This document shows positions 1-11,685 of a stretch of 64,000 nt of DNA, in pieces. The stretch comes from Dacryopinax spathularia. Taxonomy: Eukaryota > Basidiomycota > Dacrymycetes > Dacrymycetales > Dacrymycetaceae. A program made the translations under genes and the position numbers. The notes under the pieces are model-generated. The model had not been told where the DNA came from. It worked only from the letters and a program-made list of their open reading frames with translations, and made no database searches. The stretch covers positions 2,108,001 through 2,172,000 of the forward strand of contig JBBPFI010000004.1 in the NCBI GenBank assembly GCA_037974965.1, written 5' to 3'. Each line of letters begins with the position of its first letter. Positions within the stretch are counted from its first letter, which is position 1.

Positions 1-2461
1 TCAGTCGGCCGAGCAGAAGAAGCTCGTTGATACCGCCAATGAAGCACTCAAGAACGGGGCCCGTGCGTGCATATGACTCCTTCCGTTTGTTTTGGCTGAC
101 AGAGGAATGGTCGTAGGTGACTTCCTCAATGCGCAAGATCTCTTCAAGGAAGCGAGCAACAAGATTCCTGGACCCTGGGACATGGTGGCCATGAACATCA
201 CTGAAACGGCCGTCAATGTCGGCGTGTCTGCGCTGAATGCATACATCACTTCAGCGGTGAGAGCCTTCAAGGCCGTGGGAGATTCTTTGTGCTGATATCA
301 ACTTGGTCCTTCCTGTGTTTCATGGACGCTAGACTGCGTGAGTCAATAGTCTTTGTAGACGACCGCGCTGCGTACTCACCCAGCACCCTATAGCATGAAA
401 ACAATCGGAATCGAAGCCGCTAGAGCAGCGATTGGCAAAGCGACGGGCGAACCAGGAAAAGAGACTGGAGCCTCGGGAGGGACACAACCAAGTGGATCGA
501 CAGGGCAAGGTGCGGGCAATACGGGCGCTGGATCGGGCGCGCCAGCCCCAAACGCTGCCCCAGTGCCTTCCACCGCCACTGTCAATGACAGAGGGATCAG
601 TCAGGTCCTTAATCTCGCGATGTTGCCTGCTTCTGGATCTTCTGACGGTTTGCTGCATAGGTCCCTGCAGCCTACCAGAGTGCGCTCACGGTCAAGAGTC
701 TCCTCAATGGCGGTGAGGGTGGAAAGCCAAACTGGGACTTAATTACCCCCAAAGACCCCGCCCAGCATGGCGCGGACTTCCTCAAGGGCACCCTGGAACA
801 GCAAAGGGCGAGTCTTGCGGAGTACAAATCTCAGGAGTATGCGGGACAAGTGCTCGCCGAAATAGAGAAGCTGCTTAAGGTATATCGACAGCCGACTGTA
901 CTCAAACGGTCGCTGACGAACCTTCACAGGTCGTCAACATCATCGCCAAAGCTGGCACAGACTCGACCTCCGACGAGGAGCTACAGAAACAACTGCCTGC
1001 CGTTGAGGCTTCCGTGCAGAACTTGCTTCTTCTCCGGCAGAAGGCCAGTCAACTCCAACAAAGTACCGGCAATCTCCCGACTCCGCTCTTTGTCAGCAAC
1101 GCGAAGCCAAGCGATGGGAAGACCGCCATCCTGGCAGCGGAGGTCAGTGTTGCGCGCACGTCCGTCAAACTCTATTGACATCATTGTCATCGTATCAGTC
1201 TGCTAAGCAGAACTTGGAGCTTCAGCGCGCTAATCTGGAAGGGTCCCGAGCGGCTTACGCGAAGATCACGGATGAAGCCGTCAAGCAGGTAGGGGTCTGC
1301 GATAAGCGCCTTGCCGGTGCTGACAAAATGTGTTCCAGCAAGGAGAGCTTATGAAACAGATGGCAGAGATGGCTCATCTCGATCTCACCAATCAGAGCTT
1401 GAAGACGATTTTGCCCATCCTGCGCAAAGCGGTCAGCTCATTCACCATCATCCAGAACAATATGACGATGCTTGTTCGCTTCTTCGATGTATGCATGTTC
1501 CTAGTTGCTCGGACCTTTGCTAATCTACTCGAACCACGTCACAGGCCATTTCTGGGTTGATTTCCACCGGTAAGCCCGTCGGTATCTTGGGCGAAACAGG
1601 AGGCTTACGGACGTCCTAGTTATGACGCCTTACATCAACAAATACATCTCGGTACGTGGATTTGGGGACAGAACAAGGGTGTTGTGATTCATACTTCTGC
1701 AGACCTCCAAGGATTATGCCGCAGAGCTGGCAGGAATGAAACTGGAGAGTAAGCCGGCATGAAGGCATACCAGTAGAAATTCTAAACGGCTGTAGTATTC
1801 ACCATCAACACGATGTACCAGCAAGCTCTTCTGGTTTCCCAGTAAGTCGCTGCCTTCTCGCGCTTGTATTCGCGATCACTGAAGAAGACGTTCAGAGTTG
1901 CCATGCTCTGCGAGAAGATCTCAGGCACATACTGTCATGTCTCCACAGACTATATCCTGCCCTTCCAAGCGAGCATTGGTCAAATGCTGGACGAGATCCG
2001 CGACAAGGAGACCGGAGAACTGATTCAGAAGGAAGTCGCCAAGTGGCAGAATATGCTGCTGGAGCAGTCCCAGAAGGCGAGCAAAGGGGTATGTCACAAT
2101 ATCCACCATGCCGACCGCGACCAACCGTCTCTCCAGATCCTTGAAATGGTCCAGAAGGATCGCGATTCCTATATGCAAGACATCGCTGACAGGCTGGATT
2201 CCATGACGACGGCGACAGAAGGTCTGATGGCTCCCGAGAGTAAGTCCAGTATTGCAAATGTCGTGCGCGCATAACCTCAACTCTCCTTCTATAGCTCCCG
2301 CGTTACTCAAGGAGGGGAACAACGCCTATGCCGATGCCTTGGCAGCTAAGAAAGGGGAGCAGTTCGAGGCTGTAAGCGTCTTCCTGGAAATTCCGATCGG
2401 AAAGCTTGGCTGACCTCTGCCTCAGCTCGCCGGTGTACATTTGGCTGAGGACGACGAGTAA
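1..2461 (+). CDS. Alpha-helical multi-exon protein, 3' part (function unknown)
   Basis: The gene enters from the left edge, so its start is not seen. About twelve short exons can be joined through GT..AG introns of 40-60 bp (for example exon 1-66, exon 103-256, and a last exon 2426-2461 ending in TAA). The product is mostly amphipathic helix. A low-complexity Gly/Pro/Ser/Thr/Ala linker lies near 430-590, coiled-coil-like stretches near 760-1290, a more hydrophobic segment near 1410-1660, and further helices to 2400. No catalytic motif is visible. Long helices around a central hydrophobic stretch recall the helical pore-forming fold (ClyA/Xax-like), but that is only an architectural resemblance. 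No signal peptide can be judged because the N-terminus is missing. The exon chain is fairly sure; the function is not. Confidence 0.6.
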
Positions 2462-3068
2462 GCCGAAGTGGCCGAATGGGCAGCTTGCTATTCTTTGGCT
2501 TTGACATGTTTCGGACCTGACTTCTCATGCGACTTAGAAGGTTGTTTGAGGATGAACTTCCACATTTAGTTTCAGGCACATGTATTCAATTGTATGCAAC
2601 GACTTGGCCTTCAGACACAGAGCGCCTGACATCGCCGGCATCGTCGGTGCGCCTTCTTAAGACCTCCAATCTTGTCTTCCTGTCAAGCTCAGCCGGGTGG
2701 TAGTGCTTTTGTTTAGGGTACGTGTGCTGTTTGGTCCCCTGTAGGGTCTCATGGCGGCTGTGCATTCATTCGGGACAGGTCATCCTCTGCTTCCTGCGAG
2801 CTTATGACATACTTCTATGTTTGCCCCGTGGAGCCCCGCAATTCGTCGGCACATACATAAGCCAGGCTTCCCGTTCACATGCACAGAATCGGCACACAAT
2901 CGGACCGGTCTTACCGGACACGTCTTCGAACCGGAGAATGATACATAGACGCGAGTTGGCTTCGGACAATGTTCCTCGTGCCTTTTGCATCCCCAAATCC
3001 CCCCACAACAGCCTTCTTGCACCTTTGCCCGCACTCGTTATTGCTACTAGAGACCTGATCGAGCGATC
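2462..3068. other. Intergenic spacer
   Basis: No convincing coding exon is seen here. The stretch holds the 3' flank of the helical protein gene and the 5' flank of the sugar transporter gene. Confidence 0.5.
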
Positions 3069-5788
3069 ATGGTTTCTGCACTCACCATAGGTACGTCACA
3101 CTTCCGATGACGGGTCGGCCGGCATCGGTGCAGTCAGTGCTGACAACCGAATCTGTGATAAGGCTTCGTCGCCTCTATCTCGACGTTCTTGTACGCTGCT
3201 TCGTCCCGGTCGCGCTGACCCCTTGGCTGAATTTGTATCCAGATACGGTCTTGATACTGGGTTTGTTCGATCTCTCATTCGTCCTGGACGTTTACATGAT
3301 GTTGATACCTGTTCCCCCTCTCCAGCATCGCGACGACTACAATTGCACATCAGTCATGGGTTGATTACATGAAGAACCCTAACCCGGCTTTGGTTGGAGC
3401 GGTACCTGGAGTGAGTTCAATATCGCTTTGCTGTCTCAAAGCCATTCTGGTACACTAACTTGATCAAATAGGTGTACATTGCAGGTGAAGCCGCTGGCGC
3501 TCTGTTCCAGGTTTTCGTCTCCGACTGGCTCGGCCGGAGGCGGTTTTTGGTGAGTGACTGCCCACCCTGTACTGAGGCCTGCTTGGTGCTGACGGAGGGG
3601 GCTTCTGCAACTTATAGATGGTCCTCTGCGTTATCGTCACAATTGGCTCGGCATTACAGACCGGTGCTCCCAATTTCGCAGCTTTCCTTGTGGGGCGTGT
3701 CATAGCAGGTTTTGCGGTTGGAGGGTTCATCGCGTGCGTACGGTTTACTCGAATTTCACCGGTTGTGATCTGACATTTTCTTCGGAACGTTTATAGTACC
3801 AACCCAGTCTACTTGTGCGTTCCTTCTATCGGCAACAATGCGCATCATGCTTAAATCATCGCAGGTCCGAAGTCTCGCCACCACATGCCCGAGGCCTTGT
3901 CACTGGTATGTCCGGCATAGGTATTTCCTTCGGTAAGACTTTGCCTCCGATACCCCAAGCCGACACTGACACCAACAATAGGAACGATGGTATCCAATTG
4001 GATTGGTCTGGGCGGCGCGTATGCGCCCTACGGACAGACACAATGGCGTCTTCCTTTGGGTCTGCAGGTATAGACATGCATAGGACAAACTGCCATGAGA
4101 AACTCAACGGATATGCACAGATCCCTTGGGGCATTCTACTCTTTCTCTGTCTCATCTTCGTCCTGCCGGAATCGCCGCGTTGGCTATACCGCCATGGCCG
4201 TGAGGATGAAGCGCGCAAGTCATTCGTGTCGATTCATGGCCGCCGCTTTGGCTCTGTACGCCAAGCATTCTCAGGATCTGTGCAAGGAGCTGACAAGCAA
4301 CAGGACCGGGAGGTGGAGGAAGAGTTCATCCTCATGAAGAAGGTCATCGACGCCGAACGGGAACAGGAGGTCGATTCAATCCGTGAAATTTTCACTCGGT
4401 ACCCCAAGCGGACAATCATGTTCGTAAGCTGCAGACGAGTCGACATTGGTGATGGCTAATATATTGCAAAGCTCGATGGCGTCCCAGACAATGACCTCCC
4501 TCACCGGCGTCAATGTTATTCAGTACTATCAGACCATTCTGTAAGTGCAACACAAAGTTTGAAGGGTTATCGAAGGCTAATATCTCGTCCACCAGCTATA
4601 AGGCGCTCGGTATGGCCGGAAATGGTGAGGTTGCGTTGGCTGCTCGCGCGATCCTGCGACTGAAATGACTTGGAAGAAATTCTACTGTTGGCCGGCGTGT
4701 ATGGTACCGTCGCACTCATCGCAAACTGCATCACGACTTGGCTCGGTATGTGGCTTCGTCGTTGCGTCATGTTGCCGAACTCAAGTGACTGTTCGTAGTG
4801 TGCGATCGTTTCGGTCGTCGTCCTATGTTGTTGCTGGGCTTGTTGAGCGTTGTAATCGTCGATACGTAAGTCTATCAGCCCCTCGTGCGAGATCTGCGGA
4901 TGCCTCAACTTACTGATCACCTGTAGCTACAATGCAATTATGACCGACATCTTTGCGACTAGCAGCAACAAGGTTGCGAAAGGCTTTGCTATCCTGGGCA
5001 TTTATCTCTTGTGAGCTCGTCTAGTACAGCGGGCTGAGATCGAGACTGACCCGTGTGCAGCGTTACATGGTCAGGACCTTCCAGCACTCCTTGCTTCCTA
5101 CGTACTGACAGATGTCTTCCTCCAGCTACTACGGTTTATTGTGAGCTGGCTGCACTCCTGGTTTGACGTGTTCGCTGATAATTTCGACAGGAATTCGACC
5201 ACATGGCTATATGCACCTGAGGTGATTCGACCCATCCACTCCGTGGCCATTATAGTCCTAATCAGCGATGTAGATTGTTCCCTTGCCCATTCGGTCTAAG
5301 GTCACGGCATTGGGCGCCTTCACTCACTTCGTCGTGGTGCGTAGCATGCCCGGTTACAGGTTAAAGACGATCTAAAAGCAGTTGCAGAACGTGGGATTGA
5401 CGGAAGCTGGTCCTTCAGCGTTCGCAAATATCGGAGCTAACTATTACGTGCGCTCATTGCTCATACTTTGCTCATCTAGCATATATTGACGTACGCATTA
5501 GTGGGTGTTTGTCGGGTCCAGCGCGTTCTTCCTTGTGGTACGTTGTTGGGGACTACGTTTATAGCGCCGGTTGCTGACTGCTTCGCCTAGTTCGGCTGGT
5601 TCTATTTCAAGGAGACGAAGGACCTCACGCTCGAGCAAATTGCCAAGCAATTTGGTGACGACCTTGTGCCGGTCACCGAGGAGGATATCCGCGCTCTGGA
5701 ACAGCAAGAGAAGGAGCAAACGGGATCTGCTACTGACAGTGCAGGCAAGCTCGACGGGGAGATCGAACACCTGGAGAATCGTGTGTAA
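3069..5788 (+). CDS. MFS sugar/quinate-type transporter
   Basis: This is a plasma-membrane proton-coupled solute transporter of the MFS sugar porter family. The gene has many tiny exons. The start is ATG at 3069, spliced to exons that give a first helix ending YGLDTGG, the counterpart of the family FGYDxG motif. Family signatures follow in order: the loop 2-3 DWLGRRRF near 3520, GRVIAGFAVGG near 3695-3725, the PESPRWLYR motif after helix 6 near 4170, a long charged central loop near 4200-4390, the CDRFGRRP loop 8-9 near 4800, and a C-terminal FKETKDLTLEQI motif near 5610. The charged tail ends at TAA 5788. Splice sites are GT..AG with introns of about 50-60 bp, and no stop interrupts the joined frame. 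The substrate cannot be read from sequence. It lies 1.3 kb from the 3' end of a second, intronless sugar-type transporter. Confidence 0.85.
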
Positions 5789-7047
5789 AGCTTGCCCCGC
5801 AAAGCTGCCGTTGAAAAGCTTAGGATACCGGTTGAGATTTGGTTGAGAAGATACGATTTTAGTGCAGCAAACGATGATTCCCTTTCATTTCCCCCCGGGC
5901 CCCTCTGTCATCCGCAGCGCGCGGGTGTTCGCAAAGGGTGCCAGGTCGAGTCCCCTCTCTTGTCTCCCTACACGTACGCGCGTTCACATGGAAGGATAAT
6001 AACGTTGAGCGCTCGTCCAACCTCGCACATCGATAACATCCCTTTCTGCCGACTTGTTTCAACGCTGTCCTATCTGGAAGACGCGGTTGAGCGAATGCAA
6101 CGAAGCAACGAAGGATTCCGGTCGCGTCCCCGCGGGCGAGCATGACGAACCTACCGTCGACGACTGAACGGCGCTTCGACCTCCTACATACCAGCTCCGC
6201 GCGTCACAGCCAAACGAAGGCGGTACGGTGCCGAGATTACCCAGGGGGTACGTCGAGCTGAAGAGTAGGACTTATAGAGGTCGTGGATCGGACGTGAGGT
6301 GCAGGTTTCAAAAGAGCCGCGTGTTAACCGGTCGACACCGTACGTTTACGCGATTACACGCATCTCGGATGTCCCTCACAAGGTTGTACAAGGCTGGAAC
6401 GCGACCAATACATCGGATCGGATGAGAGACGCGCACATCGCCCACACCACGCTTCCCCTGCAGGATGTCGGAGTAGGGGGTTATGTCTTCTGTGACCCAG
6501 CAAGCGCATATCACTCGATACGGAAGTTCAAACACCTCCAGCGGAGGGACCGCTTCAAAAGCAAGCTTCTGAACCGTCCCGACGGTGCCTCCATGCCAAA
6601 CGCGCCTGCCTAGGGAAAGCGCCAAACGGCGACCAACTCGGAAACGGCCCGAACTAGATATCTTTTGGCGAGCCCCCTATGTGCACATGACCCGCAGTCT
6701 TGTCGGAAGATGATGGGCCGTTGGATTTGGGCATGCTCGCAGCTCTGGGCAATGGGCTCTCCGAAGTTCGTTGCTTGAAGCTGGACTGCTGTACCAGGCA
6801 AATCGAACAGGGTCGAGAAGCGATGAAGCCAGTGCGTATCTATCATTCAGCCTCTCAGCATACCTATTAACCATGACTTTCAGAATACTATATATATTTG
6901 CCCATACGAATGGTACACTGTAACCCATATGCATCCTCGAAGTGCGTACGAGCAGGTCCGACAGCGAAGGGACGCGTGCTTTGGTCGAGGATCTCAGCAA
7001 ATCCCATTTCACGCATACACGTGCAATGCGTCCTCCATCCAATCCCA
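5789..7047. other. Intergenic spacer between convergent transporter genes
   Basis: Short open frames occur on both strands but none shows a domain, a consistent splice chain or a good start context. I see nothing else supported here. Confidence 0.5.
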
Positions 7048-8679
7048 CTATACGTACTCCATATGCGACACACTGCCCTTGCTCGAGTCCAACTTGGCGG
7101 GGTCGTCGTCGTGCAAGCCAAGTTCCGGGACAGGTGCCCCGCGCGCCTTGCCAAGCTCCTCGAATTCCTGCTCAGCCGCATGCTGTCGCTCGACGCCAGA
7201 AATCCCGTCAAACAGGAGAGCGCACTCCTCTAAGGATAATCCCTTGGTCTCGGGGAAGAAGAGGTACATGACGACGCAGTAGACGACGTCGAGAACGAGG
7301 TAGAGGAGGATGTATTTCCAGCCCAGGGTGCCCATTGCGACGGGGTTTGCGAAGGAGCTGATATAACCGACAACCTGCTGGCCAAACTGCCACATGACGA
7401 CGATCTTGGAACGAAGCGCGAACGTTGACATCTCTTGGATGTACGGCTCCGCCGCCGCGTCGAATATGTGGATCCAGCCCTGGAACCAGAAAACCATGAG
7501 CACGACGCCGTATCCCAAGCTGGGCTTCGTGTAATTCGATTCGATGATAAGTGCCGACAGGATCGTCCAGATGAGGAGGGATACCGTGCAAAGCGCCATT
7601 GGAATGATGAGCACTGGCCTGCGACCGAGCTTGTCGACATAGAGGAAGGTTGAGATGGCGAAGACGAATGCACAAATGTTTACACCACCATTGATGAGCA
7701 GTTGCGTCTTGCTGTCGGTAATTCCTGCGCTCTTAAGGACGAGAGGAAGGAAGTAGGAGATGAGGTTGGAGCCGGTGAATTGGCGGGCCAAGGGGAAGAA
7801 CAGCATCATGTAGAACCGACGGCGGGTGCCTTTCGTCTTGAAGAATTCAGCCCAAGAATAAGCCTTGGCCATGCTGTCGAGCTCGATCTGAGCATCGATT
7901 TCGGCAATTTCAAACTTGACGAGGGCCGACTCGGTATCACCGTTTGCATGATGCTTGACAAGGACATCGATCGCCTGTTGTCGTTTTCCTGTTGCCAACA
8001 GCCAACGGGGCGACTCAGGGCAGGACAGGAGGGCGCAGAACTGGAGTAGGGCGAAAACACCTTGCAGGGCAAGTGGAAGTCGCCAGCTCCAAGTCGTGGT
8101 GTATGTGAACGTGGCATACGTCGTCCACGCCGCGATAATTCCTCCAAGCGGGTACGAAGGGGCGTACATGGTCTGGAGCTGCGCACGCTGGCTGGGGTGG
8201 GCCAATTCGGCGAGAAGCGTTGGGCTCGCCACTTGGCAAAGACCGTCCCCGAATCCAACGAGGATACGAGCGCCTAAGAACATACCGAAGTTCTTAGACG
8301 CAGCACCGAGAATTGCGCCAACGATGACTATCCAACAGCCGACACCGAGAGGAAGACGTCTTCCAAATTTGTCGCAGATAAAGCCAGCCATAAGGGTCGC
8401 GATACTTTGCCCAACCGAAATTCCGACGTTAAGGAGTCCGAGGCTTGCACCGGCGGGATGATTGAAGTACTCGGTCCAAGTTGGTAGCGATTGAAGACCA
8501 TTTAGAAGGGAACCGTCGTACCCGCCGGTTGCTTGGGATACCAAGGCGCTCAAGAGGGCGAGGTTGAGCCTCCAGAGGTACCAATAATTCCACCATCCCT
8601 TTCGTTTTGGCAGAACGTCTGCCATAAGAAGACCGTCATAGCTGACGCCGTGTGGCCCGCCCAAGTCGTGATGAACCAT
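7048..8679 (-). CDS. MFS sugar (lactose-permease-like) transporter, copy 1
   Basis: A single uninterrupted exon encodes 543 residues. The reading frame is open further upstream, but the ATG at 8679 is chosen because the protein then begins MVHHDLGG..., matching the MVGHHAP start of its paralogue at 51863. Sugar-porter features are seen in order: GGYDGSLLNG in helix 1, CDKFGRRLP in loop 2-3, GARILVGFG in helix 4, PESPRWLLATGKR after helix 6, a charged central loop, VDKLGRRP in loop 8-9, and FFPETKGLSLEEC after helix 12. About twelve membrane helices are expected. It is transcribed away from a PhyH-like dioxygenase gene with a 940-bp shared upstream region, so the two are probably co-regulated. 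Having no intron is unusual among its neighbours. Confidence 0.92.
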   Translation of the reverse strand: MVHHDLGGPHGVSYDGLLMADVLPKRKGWWNYWYLWRLNLALLSALVSQATGGYDGSLLNGLQSLPTWTEYFNHPAGASLGLLNVGISVGQSIATLMAGFICDKFGRRLPLGVGCWIVIVGAILGAASKNFGMFLGARILVGFGDGLCQVASPTLLAELAHPSQRAQLQTMYAPSYPLGGIIAAWTTYATFTYTTTWSWRLPLALQGVFALLQFCALLSCPESPRWLLATGKRQQAIDVLVKHHANGDTESALVKFEIAEIDAQIELDSMAKAYSWAEFFKTKGTRRRFYMMLFFPLARQFTGSNLISYFLPLVLKSAGITDSKTQLLINGGVNICAFVFAISTFLYVDKLGRRPVLIIPMALCTVSLLIWTILSALIIESNYTKPSLGYGVVLMVFWFQGWIHIFDAAAEPYIQEMSTFALRSKIVVMWQFGQQVVGYISSFANPVAMGTLGWKYILLYLVLDVVYCVVMYLFFPETKGLSLEECALLFDGISGVERQHAAEQEFEELGKARGAPVPELGLHDDDPAKLDSSKGSVSHMEYV

Positions 8680-9619
8680 TGTCGTCGGGAAGGGAGTAGG
8701 AGGCCTTTTGCGAATATGGAGATGAGAATACCACGACAGGAATTGGTAATGCGGGGGCCTTCGGTAACCTGCCGAGCAACGATCAGCTTTAATAGGCGGT
8801 CCAAACCCAAAGATTCTGGCCTGCTTCTCACGCTGCCGCCGAGCCACCACTCCCCAAACTTTGACTTCTTGACAGAGCAGTCAGTTTCCTGGCGATTGAA
8901 TACCCCGTACCTGTCCTCCACATGCTAAAGGCGGCCCGTTGGCGGGCCCTGGGGAGCAGCTGACCACCCCCACCTCAATCCACCCCACACGGCAAAAGGT
9001 ACGTAAAAGAAGTGGATCTCTATTGAATTGCGAGCCTAACCCCGCTCGGAAGGCGGAGCCTAATTAAGCTTGGGAAGGTTCTACGACGATTGGTGACTGA
9101 GCTTTACGAGAAAGCCGGTGTTGTATACTTTTCTTAACACAATGACGGCCATCCCGAGCTTTCTTCAACGGCAGACATCGCTACTCATCTCTAACGTCCG
9201 GCTTGCCCCCGTTTACAATGATCAAGCGGACAGAGAGGCCTTCCGATGCAAGGGCGCGGACAGACCATGCCGACGGCGGGCTGAGCGGGGTGTGGAGGTG
9301 TTGAAAACGAGACCGCCTGGGTGGAGGGCGGGATCGGCACAATGTATCAGCGCGGGAGCAGTCAACCATATGCGGCGGCATAACTGCGCCCTCCTGACCC
9401 TCCCTCTGCGGTCAACCATACAATCAGTGAATCATCTCCACAGCCAATCGGCCGCTTCCCCCTTGGCGAATAGGTGGAGAAAGTCTATTTCTCGGTCCCC
9501 TGCAGCCGGGTTTCGGACGAACCGAACTACGGTAATCAGCATTAGCATGCAGTATATGAACAGTCCCACTAGGGGCAAGTCAATGCCTCGCGCAACTGTG
9601 CATCCCTTCCTCTTTCGCT
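8680..9619. promoter_or_regulatory. Shared divergent upstream region of MFS copy 1 and PhyH copy 1
   Basis: This 940-bp gap separates two genes that start away from each other, so both promoters must lie here. The equivalent gap of the mirrored pair is 51221-51862. Individual factor sites could not be assigned by eye. Confidence 0.55.
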
Positions 9620-10905
9620 ATGCCTATCGAATACAAAGTACTCGACGAAACCCAGCGACAGCACTTCTTGGAGCATGGCTGGGTTCGCATCGAGAATGCG
9701 CTGAATCCCGAGATCATGGATAAATGGCTCGAGGACTTCTGGATCAGACTGGGCTGGGATCCCAACGATAGGAGCACTTGGGTGCATGAGGACGTCGCCA
9801 TGCCGAGGCACCGAGAGGCTCCCAATGAGATAGTATTTCCCAAGGCATGGCAGGCAATGCGTACGCTCGACACTCAGACATCACTTCCACTTGGCTGACA
9901 TGCACTGCAGAGGAGCTTGCCGGAGGAATCGACCGCATACATCCCGTTCGCGAGCGCTACCAGGGAGACCAGTTCATCTTCAACGCCGGATCGGCGAACT
10001 TGAATCAGGAGGTACCGTCTGCTGTCATCAGCTCTTTGGAGCTCGTGGCTCACGATTTTTCTAAGGACCCCATTCCTCCGCAGAAACTCAAAGGATGGCA
10101 CACGGACAACGACTGGTATCGACAGTTCTTGGATTCCTCGGGCAATATGCTCACGGTCATCTGTCTTTACACCGATATTCTGCCCGGAGGTGGCGGTACT
10201 TGGGTGGCCGAAGATGGCCTGGCCGGTGTGGTCAAATATCTGTATGATCGGCCCGCCGGTATCGAATGGCCGTATGAGAGGGAGAAGATTTACACTCATA
10301 TTCCGGACTGCAAGAAGTTTTTCCAAGTTGAAGGGAAGAAGGGCGACGTGTTTATCTTGCACGGTCACCTGGTAAGTTTCCGTGTCCTTCGCCTCGACGG
10401 AATCACTCATTAATCGAATTACCAGCCGCACTGCGTGGGCAAGAACTACATTCGCATGCCCCGGATCATTACCAATCCTCATTGCAACGGAAAGGATCCC
10501 TACAACTTCAACCGTGAAGATCCGAGCGACTATTCGCTTGTAGAGCAGGTCATTCTCAGAGCACTCGGTCGTGAGTCCATTCCGGAATGGAAGGCGACAC
10601 GGGAGCGCAAGATCTGGTATCCCCGTAACTATCAGCTGAAAGGCTCCCGTATCCCTGCCGAGCTCGAGCGAATGATTGCGGCTAAAGGGGGGGACGCGTC
10701 GAAAGTCGATTCCATCCACCTGCACGCCACGCCCGAGGAAATGCGCGCACATCTCGCCAGAAATGGGCTGAACCAGCCTTACGGCCCTGATCCTTGGTTC
10801 CCTGATACCCGGGTACCGGGTGAATGGGATACTAAGCCTCAGGAGCAGATGTTTATGGGATCGGGTACGAAGCATTCACCTGATGGTCGCACTCCCCCGT
10901 CATAA
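9620..10905 (+). CDS. PhyH-like Fe(II)/2-oxoglutarate dioxygenase, copy 1
   Basis: Predicted soluble non-haem iron oxygenase of the phytanoyl-CoA hydroxylase family, coupling 2-oxoglutarate decarboxylation to substrate oxidation. Exons are 9620-9860, 9911-10011, 10066-10371 and 10426-10905, giving 375 residues. The 54-bp intron at 10012-10065 happens to keep the frame open and is inferred from the paralogues. The metal ligands are H126 and D128 in WHTDNDW and distal H218 in LPHCVGKNY. R229, eleven residues after the distal His as in human PHYH, should bind 2-oxoglutarate. Other conserved patches are HFLEHGW near the start, RERYQGDQF, GGGGTWVAEDG and YNFNREDPSDYSLVEQVILRA. It is divergent from an MFS transporter gene, and the same pair recurs inverted at 49.9-53.5 kb. 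The substrate is unknown. Confidence 0.9.
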
Positions 10906-11327
10906 ACTGGTCTTGACGGAGCGAATCAGTCTTCATAGGATATCGCTGCCGCATGGTTGAGAAGCATGCAATAGAAGCCCCGCTTTTCGGGAGTGTCCTG
11001 TCTAGAAGGACAATGATCCATATGCAATTGCGTCGCGACTCTCAGTGCACTGATCTGCTGGGCTGGTTGGTCGTCCACCGAAGTCGGCTCGCGCCCCGCG
11101 GGCTTTGACCTTCAATTCACCAAAATGACATCAATCAACACTACTACTAACTTGCCGCTGACTCCTAACAAACACGTACACAGAGAAGCGTAAACCCAGA
11201 CCGAAATAGAAAGACAGCACGAGCAAGGAACGGGAAAAGATTCATCTTGCTCCCCCCACTTCTTGCGGCCGTGCGCCTCCAGCCAGCCTCGTACTATGGT
11301 CGCTTCCCGAACGGCGCTGCTAGCCGC
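10906..11327. other. Intergenic spacer (convergent 3' flanks)
   Basis: Between the 3' ends of the PhyH gene and the small repeat protein gene. No coding feature is seen. Confidence 0.5.
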
Positions 11328-11531
11328 TTAAGGGCCCTGGTAGTTGCCCCCAGTGTTCTGAGTGCCGCCACCGGACTGCCAGTTTCCGCCGGTGTTCTGA
11401 GTGCCGCTGCCGTGCTGAGTGTTGTTGCCGGTATTTTGAGTTCCACCGCCGTACTGAGTGTTGCCGCCTGTGGATTGCTGCCCGCCGCCCCACTGCGTGT
11501 TGCCGCCCGTCTGCTGCTGTCCCCAAGTCAT
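11328..11531 (-). CDS. Small Gly/Gln/Asn-rich tandem-repeat protein, type A (A1)
   Basis: Intronless ORF of 67 residues from ATG at 11531 to TAA. After a short MTWGQQQ leader the whole protein is 13-residue repeats: TGGNTQWGGGQQS, TGGNTQYGGGTQN, TGNNTQHGSGTQN, TGGNWQSGGGTQN and a final partial TGGNYQGP. By direct count, 44 of 67 residues are Gly, Gln or Asn. It has one His, no Cys, no acidic residue and no hydrophobic segment, so it is probably cytosolic and intrinsically disordered or amyloid-prone. The composition recalls the oligopeptide repeats of the yeast Sup35 prion domain; that is an analogy, not homology. Two close relatives lie at 14.9 and 35.2 kb, and a diverged class (type B) faces it at 13.5 kb. 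Low-complexity sequence alone could be noncoding, but the shared start, stop and TATA spacing among three copies argue for a gene. Confidence 0.7.
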   Translation of the reverse strand: MTWGQQQTGGNTQWGGGQQSTGGNTQYGGGTQNTGNNTQHGSGTQNTGGNWQSGGGTQNTGGNYQGP

Positions 11532-11676
11532 GTTCAGGTGTTGTGGTAGAGCTGTAAAAGACGATAAGAGGTGGGCGTGGAGGTTGGAATAATGCGCTTA
11601 CTGTATGAGGTTGTTCGAAGAACGGACGTGCGAAAGGCAGTTGGTTCCTTGCTGCTGGATTCTTGCAAATCGGTGG

Positions 11677-11685
11677 TATTTATGC
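11677..11685 (-). promoter_or_regulatory. TATA box of A1
   Basis: GCATAAATA on the minus strand, about 150 bp before the A1 ATG. The other two type A genes have a TATA element at the same distance. Confidence 0.55.

Noticed and set aside
5935-5960. A tRNA-like B box (GGTCGAGTCC)
   Set aside because: No matching A box or cloverleaf could be folded around it.
8680-8850. N-terminal extension of MFS copy 1 by 57 residues
   Set aside because: The frame is open but the paralogue starts at the equivalent of the ATG at 8679, and the extension is basic with no family similarity.
11247-11549. Antisense ORF of A1 (Ala/Val-rich)
   Set aside because: A shadow of the Gly/Gln/Asn repeats read backwards; the same occurs opposite A2 and A3. 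The sense strand has the TATA box and the conserved starts.
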